5,478 nucleotides of DNA from Saliniramus sp035311605. Its GTDB lineage: Bacteria; Pseudomonadota; Alphaproteobacteria; Rhizobiales; Beijerinckiaceae. Below, one piece after another: positions 1 through 5,407 of the stretch. Positions within the stretch are counted from its first letter, which is position 1. Every line of letters begins with the position of its first letter. A program made the translations under genes and the position numbers. Below the pieces are notes generated by a model that was not told the origin of the DNA, made no database searches, and saw only the letters and a list, made by a program, of their open reading frames with translations. Where the stretch lies: positions 1 through 5,478 of the forward strand of contig NZ_DATGCW010000128.1 of the NCBI RefSeq assembly GCF_035311605.1, in the 5' to 3' direction.

Positions 1-307
1 TATTGCCGGCATCAGTCGAATCGAAGGTCGAGCAGATCTTGAACAGCACATGGCCGCAGCCGCCCGCGGCGAGCCAATCGTAAGCGGCGAGCGATTTCGA
101 CACCGCCTCCGCAGCGGGGATCGAGCGGCTCTTGAGCGCGACGACGACGGCCTCGACATCGTCCGGCAGCAGGCCCTCGCGGGGGATGCCGATGGTCTGG
201 ATGGTCTTGAGGCCCTGACGTGCGAGCGAATTCGCGAGATCCGTCGCGCCCGTATAATCATCGGCTACGGCGCCGAGCGCCAGCCCTGCGGATGCATCCT
301 GCGCCAC
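1..307 (-). CDS. otnK: Four-carbon acid sugar kinase, OtnK-like (DUF1537 family), N-terminal part only
   Basis: Only the first 102 residues are present; the gene runs off the left edge. The family phosphorylates four-carbon acid sugars (3-oxo-tetronate, threonate or erythronate types) with ATP in the cytoplasm, feeding catabolism to glycolytic intermediates. Seen here: the family's N-terminal signature ADDYTGATDLAN at residues 15-26, a following LKTIQTIGIP strand (33-42), and FKICSTFDSTDAGN (89-102), which matches the conserved substrate-site stretch of these kinases. Start choice: the frame is closed by TAA at 362-364 and contains no ATG before the signature. GTG at 305-307 has a strong purine-rich ribosome site (GGAAGGGGAG) six bases upstream, so I chose it. 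A terminator lies between this gene and the cytochrome gene upstream, so it probably has its own promoter; I see no clear one in 308-370. Family assignment is firm. The exact substrate is uncertain, because the C-terminal kinase lobe and the gene's partners lie outside the window. Confidence 0.85.
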   Translation of the reverse strand, partial: MAQDASAGLALGAVADDYTGATDLANSLARQGLKTIQTIGIPREGLLPDDVEAVVVALKSRSIPAAEAVSKSLAAYDWLAAGGCGHVLFKICSTFDSTDAGN

Positions 308-370
308 GCGCTTCTCCCCTTCCTCGCCGGCCCTTGCTGCGGCCTGTTCTGTATGACGACGTTAGCCATG

Positions 371-402
371 AAAAAGGCCTGCCGCAACGTCACGGCAGGC
401 CT
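371..402 (-). terminator. Rho-independent terminator of the cytochrome c gene
   Basis: Read on the minus strand, AGGCCTGCCG (402-393) and CGGCAGGCCT (384-375) form a perfect 10-bp stem around an 8-base loop, followed directly by a run of five T (375-371, the first of which also closes the stem). It lies about 42 bases past the stop codon of the cytochrome c gene and upstream of the kinase start. It should end cytochrome transcription and insulate the kinase gene. The T-run is short, so some read-through is possible. Confidence 0.87.
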
Positions 403-443
403 GGATATGGCAGCTCCGCTCTTGGCGCGGATGCACGTTCGGA

Positions 444-830
444 TCAATCCGTGGTGCCGTCCTCGTTGAACTGCATCAGATAGGCCGTCAGATCGGCGAT
501 CTGCTGGTCGTTGCGCAGGCCGGCGAAGACCATGCGGGTGCCGGGAGTGACTTCGCGGGGATTGCGGATGTACTCGGCAAAATTCTCTTCATCCCAGACC
601 TTGTCAATGTCGTCGAAAGCGGAAGAGAAGTTATAGCCCTCGACCTCACCTGCGGCACGCCCGAACAGGCCGTTCAACTGCGGGCCGACGGTGTGGCGGG
701 CATTCTCGCCAACCATGTGGCAGGCGCGACACTGGTTGAAGACCCGCTGGCCGGCGGCAGCATCCTGCGCAGCGGCGGGGCTGGCGAAAGCGATCATCGG
801 GAGTGCGGCGGCGGCGATGAGTAAACGCAT
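444..830 (-). CDS. Periplasmic class I cytochrome c (c2 / mitochondrial-like)
   Basis: This is a 128-residue small soluble electron carrier, exported and loaded with one covalent haem. Residues 1-21 form a typical Sec signal peptide: Met-Arg, then a hydrophobic core, ending SPAAA before QDAAAG. The haem site CRACH is at 34-38 (Cys34, Cys37, His38 as axial ligand), and the second axial ligand is Met100 in TRMVFAGL. GPQLNGLFGR (49-58) and DLTAYLMQF near the C-terminus are characteristic of the mitochondrial cytochrome c/c2 group. The frame stays open upstream to 968, but ATG at 828-830 is the right start: it opens the signal peptide and has GGAG six bases upstream. In such bacteria this protein shuttles electrons from the bc1 complex to terminal oxidases or other acceptors (family knowledge). 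A perfect FNR/FixK box lies about 160 bases upstream, and a terminator follows the gene. The cycA, cycM or cytochrome c-550 names cannot be separated by eye, so no symbol is given. Confidence 0.93.
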   Translation of the reverse strand: MRLLIAAAALPMIAFASPAAAQDAAAGQRVFNQCRACHMVGENARHTVGPQLNGLFGRAAGEVEGYNFSSAFDDIDKVWDEENFAEYIRNPREVTPGTRMVFAGLRNDQQIADLTAYLMQFNEDGTTD

Positions 831-989
831 GATTTTCTCCGGTTGTCTTTGTCTCGGCTCAGGCTTGTGCCAGGAATTGGGTGGTTCGCCGGGGGCGCGA
901 GCGATTTTGTGGGCCCGTTCCACGACACTCGCACAGTCAACGCCGCGCGGCTGCCTTGGTTCGGACAAGTTTCAGAATGTGCAGTTTCT

Positions 990-1003
990 TTGATATAAAT
1001 CAA
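990..1003 (-). promoter_or_regulatory. FNR/FixK-type binding site upstream of the cytochrome c gene
   Basis: TTGATATAAATCAA is a perfect match to the FNR-family consensus TTGAT-N4-ATCAA (FNR, FnrL, FixK). Its centre is at 996.5, and it overlaps the stop codon of hisS (1000-1002). The first gene downstream on the minus strand is the cytochrome c gene, whose ATG is about 165 bases from the centre. If the factor activates at the usual -41.5 position, transcription would start near 955 and leave a leader of roughly 125 bases. I see no convincing -10 hexamer at the matching place, so the mode of action (activation or repression) is open. Confidence 0.75.
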
Positions 1004-2526
1004 GAGTGACGCGCGAGCACATCCCGCACCGCCTGCACGAGGTCCCCCTCCGCCACGGAGAACTGGGCCGGGCGCGCGGCGCGCCATTCCGCATTCGTCT
1101 CGATCGCGGTCGCCGCCTTCGCGCCCTCGATCAGATCCTTGATCTGCACTTCGCTGCGCGCGCGTTCATCCGAGCCCTGGATGATCACGCAGGGAGCACC
1201 GCGCCGGTCGGCGTATTTCATCTGCGCCTTCATGCCCGACGAGCCGAGATAGAGCTCGGCGCGGATACCGGCGCGACGCAATGCCGCGACGAAGTTCTGG
1301 TAATCGGCGATGTGCTCGCGCTCCATCACCATCACCACGACCGGCGCTTGCAGCGCCGTCTGCCTGAGAATCGGGCTGTCGACGAGTTGCAAAGCCGCGA
1401 GCAGCCGCGAGACGCCGATCGAGAATCCGGTTGCCGGAACCTGTTCGGAGCGGAAGCGCCCGACGAGCCCGTCATAGCGCCCGCCGCCGCCGACCGAGCC
1501 GAAGCGCACCGGCACGCCGTCCTCGTTCGTCACCTGGAAGGTGAGTTCTGCTTCGAAGACGGGGCCGGTGTAATATTCGAGGCCGCGCACGACGGAGGGG
1601 TCGATGATGACCTTGTCCGCGTATTCCGCCCCGGCGATGAGTGCTGCCATCTCGCGCAGTTCCGCGACGCCCTCGGCGCCGCGCTCCGAGCCTGCAATGA
1701 CCGTGTCGAGATTGCCCAGCGTCTCCTGCGCATCAGCGCCACCGGCCGCTATGAAGGCGAGCACGCGGGCCGCCTGCCCCTCATCCAGCCCCGCACCCTT
1801 GGTATAATCCCCGCTGACATCCATCCGGCCCTCGCCGAGCAGGTCGCGCACGCCCTCGGCGCCGATCTTGTCGAGCTTGTCGATGGCGCGCAAAACCGTC
1901 AGCCGCTGGCCGGCCTTGTCGTCGCCGCCGAGCCCGATCGCTTCCATCACGCCGTCGAGAATCTTGCGGTTATTGACCTTGATGACGTACTGGCCGGCGA
2001 GGCCGAGCGCTTCCATCGTATCGGCGGCCATCATGCAGATCTCGGCATCGGCTGCGACGGAGGCCGCGCCGACGGTATCGGCGTCGAACTGCATGAATTG
2101 CCGGAAGCGGCCGGGGCCGGGCTTCTCGTTGCGGAAGACCCAGCCTGAGCGGTAGGAGCGGTAGGGCTTGGGCAACGCGTCGAAATTCTCCGCCACATAG
2201 CGCGCGAGCGGCGCGGTGAGGTCGTAGCGCAGCGAGAGCCATTGCTCGTCATCATCCTGGAAGGAGAAGACGCCCTCGTTAGGGCGGTCCTGATCGGGCA
2301 GGAACTTGCCGAGCGCATCGGTATATTCGATCAGCGGCGTCTCGACCGCCTCGAAACCATAGAGCTCGTAGACCTCGCGGATCTTCTCCAGCATCCGGTG
2401 CGACGCTGCGAGATCGCGCGGACTGCGATCGGTGAGGCCGCGCGGCAGGCGGGCCTTGAGCTTGTCGGATTTCTTCTTGTCGGCTTTGGATTTGCCGGCG
2501 GATTTCTTCTCGTCCGGATTGGACAT
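1000..2526 (-). CDS. hisS: Histidyl-tRNA synthetase, alphaproteobacterial type
   Basis: This 508-residue class II aminoacyl-tRNA synthetase charges tRNA-His with histidine using ATP, in the cytoplasm. Seen: LRYDLTAPLARY (99-110), motif 2 with FRNEKPGPGRFRQF (131-144), the histidine-specific motifs RGLEYYTG (314-321) and GGGGRYDGL (346-354), motif 3 around GFSIGVSRLL (367-376), and the C-terminal anticodon-binding domain from about 395. The RYDLT/FRQF version differs from the RPEGT form of E. coli HisRS and resembles the eukaryotic-like form known in many Alphaproteobacteria. The N-terminus carries a lysine-rich, probably disordered tail (residues 6-26). Start: ATG at 2524-2526 is preceded immediately by an in-frame GTG (2527-2529); GGGA lies 8 bases before the GTG and 11 before the ATG, so either could be used. 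It is divergent from rmuC. I see no terminator after the gene, so some transcripts may run on into the cytochrome gene. No hisZ or hisG follows, unlike the hisS-hisZ-hisG order known from several Rhizobiales. Confidence 0.97.
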   Translation of the reverse strand: MSNPDEKKSAGKSKADKKKSDKLKARLPRGLTDRSPRDLAASHRMLEKIREVYELYGFEAVETPLIEYTDALGKFLPDQDRPNEGVFSFQDDDEQWLSLRYDLTAPLARYVAENFDALPKPYRSYRSGWVFRNEKPGPGRFRQFMQFDADTVGAASVAADAEICMMAADTMEALGLAGQYVIKVNNRKILDGVMEAIGLGGDDKAGQRLTVLRAIDKLDKIGAEGVRDLLGEGRMDVSGDYTKGAGLDEGQAARVLAFIAAGGADAQETLGNLDTVIAGSERGAEGVAELREMAALIAGAEYADKVIIDPSVVRGLEYYTGPVFEAELTFQVTNEDGVPVRFGSVGGGGRYDGLVGRFRSEQVPATGFSIGVSRLLAALQLVDSPILRQTALQAPVVVMVMEREHIADYQNFVAALRRAGIRAELYLGSSGMKAQMKYADRRGAPCVIIQGSDERARSEVQIKDLIEGAKAATAIETNAEWRAARPAQFSVAEGDLVQAVRDVLARHS

Positions 2527-2620
2527 CACGTGCGTTTTCCCAAAGATGCGAGACGGATGCGCGGGTGGTAGCGCGCGAACCCGGCAGCCGCAAGGCGGTT
2601 TCGTCGAAGACGTGTAGATT

Positions 2621-2635
2621 GTTCATTGTTTGTTC
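2621..2635 (+). promoter_or_regulatory. LexA operator (alphaproteobacterial SOS box) upstream of rmuC
   Basis: GTTC (2621-2624), seven bases, GTTC (2632-2635) is an exact match to GTTC-N7-GTTC, the direct-repeat operator of LexA in Alphaproteobacteria. It lies 24 bases before the rmuC ATG and overlaps the candidate -35 element (2626-2631), where bound repressor would block RNA polymerase. It is about 95 bases upstream of the divergent hisS, so hisS is the less likely target. Eight fixed bases can occur by chance, but the position in the only promoter region of a recombination gene supports a real site. Confidence 0.7.
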
Positions 2636-2653
2636 GGTTTTCTTGCTTAAACT
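2626..2653 (+). promoter_or_regulatory. Candidate sigma-70 promoter of rmuC, giving a leaderless or near-leaderless mRNA
   Basis: TTGTTT (2626-2631), a 16-base spacer and TAAACT (2648-2653) form a plausible -35/-10 pair. The -10 element ends six bases before the rmuC ATG (2660), so transcription would begin at or very near the start codon. No Shine-Dalgarno sequence is visible before the ATG, which fits. The hexamers match consensus only moderately (3/6 and 4/6). Confidence 0.45.
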
Positions 2654-2659
2654 GCGCGC

Positions 2660-3769
2660 ATGAGCGAGATTGCATTCCGATTCGGCGAATTTGCCGTCAC
2701 ATGGCGCGAGGTGGCGCTCGCGGGGTTCTTCCTCGCCGTGCTGGTCGTGATACGGCTGACGCGCCCCGCCCGCGAGCGGCATCTGGCGCAACAGGTGGAG
2801 GAGATGGCGCGCGTTCAGGCCGAGATGGCCGGGCGCGTGCAGAGCTTCACCGACGTGTTCGGCGCCCGCCAGGGTGATTTCGCCCGCATGCTCGGGGAGC
2901 GGATCGATCGCGGGACGCATGTCCAGAACGAGACGCTCGGGCGGCTGAACGAACGGCTCGCTGTCATTGATGCCGCGCAGGCCAATCTTACGGAGCTGAC
3001 GGGGCAGGTGGCCGGGCTGCAGCGCATCCTCTCCAACAAGCAGGCGCGCGGCGCCTTCGGGCAGGGGCGGATGGAGGCGATCGTGCGCGATGCGCTGCCC
3101 GCCGACGCCTATGCCTTCCAGCCGACGCTTGGCAACGGCACCCGGCCCGACTGTACCATACGCCTGCCGGGGGACCATCGCCCGCTGGTCGTGGATGCGA
3201 AGTTTCCGCTCGAGGCCTTTTCCGCCTTCCGCGAGGCGCGCGGGCCCGAGGCGCGCACGCGCGCCTCGCAGAAGCTGCGCGGCGATATCGGCACGCATAT
3301 CAAGGACATCGCCCAGAAATATCTGATCGCCGGCGAAACCCAGGATGTGGCGATGATGTTCGTGCCCGCAGAGTCGCTGCATGCGGATCTGCAGGAGCAT
3401 TTCGAGGATCTGGTGCAGCGCGCCTATCGCGCCCGGGTGATGATCGTCTCGCCCTCGCTGCTGGTCCTCGCCATCCAGGTCATGCAGGGGCTCGCCCGCG
3501 ATGCGCGGATCCGGGAGGAAGCGCAGGTGATCCAGCGCGAGGTCGGGCGCCTCGTTGCGGATGTGACGCGGCTCGGTGAGCGGGTCGAGCGGCTTGACCA
3601 GCATTTCCGGCAGGCGCAGGAAGATGTCGGGCAGATACGGATCTCGTCGGAGAAAATCACCCGGCGCGGGCAGCGCATCGAAAATCTGGAATTTGCCGAG
3701 GAGGGGAGCGAGCAGAGCGACATGTTCAGCGCGCCGGCGGTATTGTCACGGGGGCGGCGCAACGGCTGA
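2660..3769 (+). CDS. rmuC: RmuC-family recombination-limiting protein
   Basis: This is a 369-residue protein. The RmuC family limits recombination at inverted repeats in E. coli and is predicted to have a PD-(D/E)XK nuclease fold; its biochemical activity is poorly known. Seen in order: a membrane segment at about 17-33 with a short N-terminal side, a long coiled-coil-like region (about 38-125), then the conserved RmuC domain. That domain contains ARGAFGQGRMEAIV with Glu139, RPDCTIRLP with Asp164, and VVDAKFPL with Asp179 and Lys181, the expected E...D...DxK nuclease residues. Later, VAMMFVPAE (230-238) and VMIVSPSLL (260-268) are also family-typical. The start is fixed: an in-frame TAA at 2648-2650 and no other start codon before 2660. 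No ribosome site precedes it. A LexA-type box overlaps its promoter, suggesting DNA-damage control. It converges with the acetyltransferase gene, with only five bases between the stop codons. The usual anchored architecture appears intact. Confidence 0.94.
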   Translation: MSEIAFRFGEFAVTWREVALAGFFLAVLVVIRLTRPARERHLAQQVEEMARVQAEMAGRVQSFTDVFGARQGDFARMLGERIDRGTHVQNETLGRLNERLAVIDAAQANLTELTGQVAGLQRILSNKQARGAFGQGRMEAIVRDALPADAYAFQPTLGNGTRPDCTIRLPGDHRPLVVDAKFPLEAFSAFREARGPEARTRASQKLRGDIGTHIKDIAQKYLIAGETQDVAMMFVPAESLHADLQEHFEDLVQRAYRARVMIVSPSLLVLAIQVMQGLARDARIREEAQVIQREVGRLVADVTRLGERVERLDQHFRQAQEDVGQIRISSEKITRRGQRIENLEFAEEGSEQSDMFSAPAVLSRGRRNG

Positions 3770-3774
3770 GGGGA

Positions 3775-4233
3775 TCACAGGCTCTTTTCCATATAGACCC
3801 GCGCAAAGCCCTTCTCCCGGGTCAGCCCGGTCTCCCGATAGCCAAGGCGGGCATAGAGCGCGCGGTTCTCGTGCATTTTCTCGTGGGTGTAGAGCGTGAT
3901 CATGTCATAATCTGCCTGCCGCGCGGCGTCTTCTGCGAAGGCCATCAGGGCCCGCCCGTAGCCGCGCCCGCGTGCGCGATCCGCCACGGCGACATTGTCG
4001 AGCAGGAAGCGTGCTTCATCGGCGATCAGCACGATGAAACCGGCCACGCCTTCATCGTCGCACAGGCAATGCACCCGCCCTGCCGCGATCTGCGCGGCGT
4101 AATCGTCGAGCATCGGCCCGGGTTTCTTACCGAGCCGCTCGATATAAGGACTGTAGGCCGCCTCGACGATCGCGTTGACGGCAGGGAGGTCGGCGGGAAC
4201 GGCAGCGCGTATGGTCGGGAGTGGCTCGCTCAT
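3775..4233 (-). CDS. GNAT-family N-acetyltransferase
   Basis: This 152-residue single-domain acetyltransferase would use acetyl-CoA to acetylate an amine on a small molecule or protein; the substrate is unknown. Seen: an N-terminal strand IRAAVPADLPAVNAIV (8-23), typical of the fold, then FLLDNVAVADRARGRGYGRALM (about 76-97). This holds the acetyl-CoA pyrophosphate loop R86-x-x-G89-x-G91. Motif B follows as ENRALYARLGY (122-132), with Tyr128 in the place often used as general acid. The frame extends upstream to 4341 but overlaps the preceding gene there, so ATG at 4231-4233 is preferred. It lies four bases after the stop of the cyclic-nucleotide-binding gene, and a weak GGA within that gene's last codons can act as ribosome site. 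Translation is therefore probably coupled. It is the last gene of the three-gene minus-strand unit. No terminator is visible before it meets rmuC head-on. Confidence 0.88.
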   Translation of the reverse strand: MSEPLPTIRAAVPADLPAVNAIVEAAYSPYIERLGKKPGPMLDDYAAQIAAGRVHCLCDDEGVAGFIVLIADEARFLLDNVAVADRARGRGYGRALMAFAEDAARQADYDMITLYTHEKMHENRALYARLGYRETGLTREKGFARVYMEKSL

Positions 4234-4237
4234 CAGG

Positions 4238-4681
4238 TCATCCAAACCGTCTGCCGATCCGCGCAAGCTCGCCGTTAAATGCGCCAAGCTCCTCCGCGAG
4301 TGCGGCATGCATGGAGGCGGCCACCTCCGGATATTCCTCAAGCACGCGCCTGATCAGGCTGACGGAGAGCCGCAGCACGACGGAAGGCGCCCGCGCCGTC
4401 GCGGTGGCCGGGCGATGCCCGCGTATGAACAGGGCCGTCTGGCCGATCAGATCCCCGCGCTTCGCGACCAGATCGGGTTTGCCGCCGCCCGTATCGAGCC
4501 CGATCTCGCCCTCGGTGACGATGTAGCCCGCATCCGAGCGATCACCCTTGCGAAACAGCACATCGCCCTGCCGCAGCCGGCGCTTGTCAGCCGCGAAGGC
4601 GAGCAGGCGCAGCGCGTCGCGTTCCAGCAGCCCCAGAAGCGGGGCCTGAGCCAGCATGGCGATGTCGTCGTCGAGCGACAT
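4238..4681 (-). CDS. Stand-alone cyclic-nucleotide-binding-domain protein (CRP-like sensor fold, no HTH)
   Basis: This 147-residue protein is essentially one cNMP-binding beta-roll. Seen: LRQGDVLFRKGDRSDAGYIV (36-55) and EGEIGL (57-62), the usual strands of the roll, then the phosphate-binding cassette at 76-93: GDLIGQTALF and R90-P-A-T. In CRP-type cAMP binders this cassette reads G-E...R-x-A. Arg90 is kept, but the ribose-binding Glu is Gln81, so cAMP affinity may be low or the ligand may differ. The hinge/C-helix stretch RRVLEEYPEVAASMHAALAEEL (111-132) is present, but the protein ends soon after, so no DNA-binding helix-turn-helix exists and it is not a CRP/FNR transcription factor. ATG at 4679-4681 follows the response regulator stop by 19 bases, with a weak GGA upstream. 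It probably signals through a protein partner; the adjacent acetyltransferase is the obvious candidate (inference). Confidence 0.87.
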   Translation of the reverse strand: MSLDDDIAMLAQAPLLGLLERDALRLLAFAADKRRLRQGDVLFRKGDRSDAGYIVTEGEIGLDTGGGKPDLVAKRGDLIGQTALFIRGHRPATATARAPSVVLRLSVSLIRRVLEEYPEVAASMHAALAEELGAFNGELARIGRRFG

Positions 4682-4700
4682 GGGGTATCCGATCCGCCCC

Positions 4701-5387
4701 TCAGGGCACGAGCTTGTAACCGCCGCCCTCGGTCACCAGCAGCGAAGCGGAGGAGGGGTCCGGCTCGATCTTCTGGCGCAGGCGGTAGATATGCGTCTCC
4801 AGCGTATGCGTGGTGACGTTGGCATTGTAGCCCCAGACTTCCGCCAGCAATGTGTCACGCGGCACCACCTGCTGATCCGCGCGGTAGAGAAAGCGCAGGA
4901 TGGCGGTTTCCTTCTCGGTGAGCTTCAGCTTGGAGCCGCTTTCCGTGACCAGCAATTTGGCGCCCGGCTTGAAGCTGTAGGGACCGATCTGAAACACGGC
5001 ATCCTCGCTCGCCGCATATTGACGCAGCTGCGCGCGGATGCGCGCGAGGAGGACGGCGAATTTGAAGGGTTTGGGCACGTAATCATTCGCGCCGGCTTCA
5101 AGCCCCAGTACCGTATCCGAATCGGAGCCCTGCGCTGTCAGCATGATTATAGGCGAACGGAAACCGTGCTTTCGCATCAGTTTCACCGCCTCGCGTCCAT
5201 CCATGTCGGGCAGGCCGACATCCATGATGGCGAGGTCGATCCGCTCGTTGCGCACCGTGTTCATCGCTGCACTGGCATTCTCGGCAGTGGCCACGTCGAA
5301 CTCCTCGTGCAAGGCGAGCTGCTCGGCAAGGGTCTCGCGCAGATCGTGATCATCATCCACGACGAGAAGGCGGTGAGCTTTCGACAT
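4701..5387 (-). CDS. OmpR/PhoB-family response regulator transcription factor
   Basis: This 228-residue two-component regulator controls transcription once phosphorylated by a histidine kinase. Receiver domain (about 5-122): acidic pair Asp11/Asp12, phospho-acceptor Asp56 in AIMDVGLPDMDG, switch residues Thr84 and Tyr103, and Lys106 in NDYVPKPF; all key residues are intact. Winged-helix domain (about 131-228): LTEKETAILRFL (156-167), VVPRDTLLAEVWGY (174-187), the recognition helix TTHTLETHIYRLRQKI (192-207), and the wing VTEGGGYKLV (218-227). ATG at 5385-5387 has GAGGA nine bases upstream. No histidine kinase gene is in the window, so the partner kinase is unknown. It heads a tight unit with the cNMP-binding and GNAT genes. 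A possible 10-bp-spaced repeat just upstream may reflect autoregulation. Confidence 0.95.
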   Translation of the reverse strand: MSKAHRLLVVDDDHDLRETLAEQLALHEEFDVATAENASAAMNTVRNERIDLAIMDVGLPDMDGREAVKLMRKHGFRSPIIMLTAQGSDSDTVLGLEAGANDYVPKPFKFAVLLARIRAQLRQYAASEDAVFQIGPYSFKPGAKLLVTESGSKLKLTEKETAILRFLYRADQQVVPRDTLLAEVWGYNANVTTHTLETHIYRLRQKIEPDPSSASLLVTEGGGYKLVP

Positions 5388-5392
5388 CAGAC

Positions 5393-5407
5393 ACTATCCT
5401 CGACTAT
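5393..5407 (-). repeat. Short direct repeat with 10-bp period upstream of the response regulator
   Basis: ACTAT occurs at 5393-5397 and again at 5403-5407, exactly one helical turn apart (ATAGT-N5-ATAGT on the minus strand). OmpR/PhoB-family dimers bind such direct repeats, so this could be an autoregulatory site; it flanks the gene's ribosome site. Each copy is only five bases long, so chance is a real alternative. The remaining bases to the window end (5408-5478) show no feature I can support. Confidence 0.25.

Noticed and set aside
265..447. Small minus-strand frame spanning the terminator and the kinase start
   Set aside because: It runs across the terminator hairpin and into the kinase gene in another frame, with no family resemblance.
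831..968. Upstream extension of the cytochrome c frame (46 extra codons)
   Set aside because: The extension would bury the signal peptide inside the protein. ATG at 830 has a good ribosome site and begins the signal peptide.
1006..2148. Plus-strand open frame of 380 codons opposite hisS
   Set aside because: It lies wholly antisense to a clear synthetase gene, is rich in His, Arg and Ala, and shows no family motif. Long antisense frames are expected in GC-rich genes.
2279..3604. Minus-strand open frame of 441 codons across rmuC, the intergenic region and the start of hisS
   Set aside because: It overlaps two well-supported genes, crosses their shared promoter region and has no recognisable domain.
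3817..3830. CCGGG-TCAG-CCCGG hairpin as an rmuC terminator
   Set aside because: The stem is only 5 bp, it lies inside the GNAT coding region, and no T-run follows.
4234..4341. Longer start for the GNAT gene
   Set aside because: It would overlap the cNMP-binding gene by about 100 bases with Arg/Ser-rich sequence not typical of the fold. ATG at 4233 begins the first strand of the domain.
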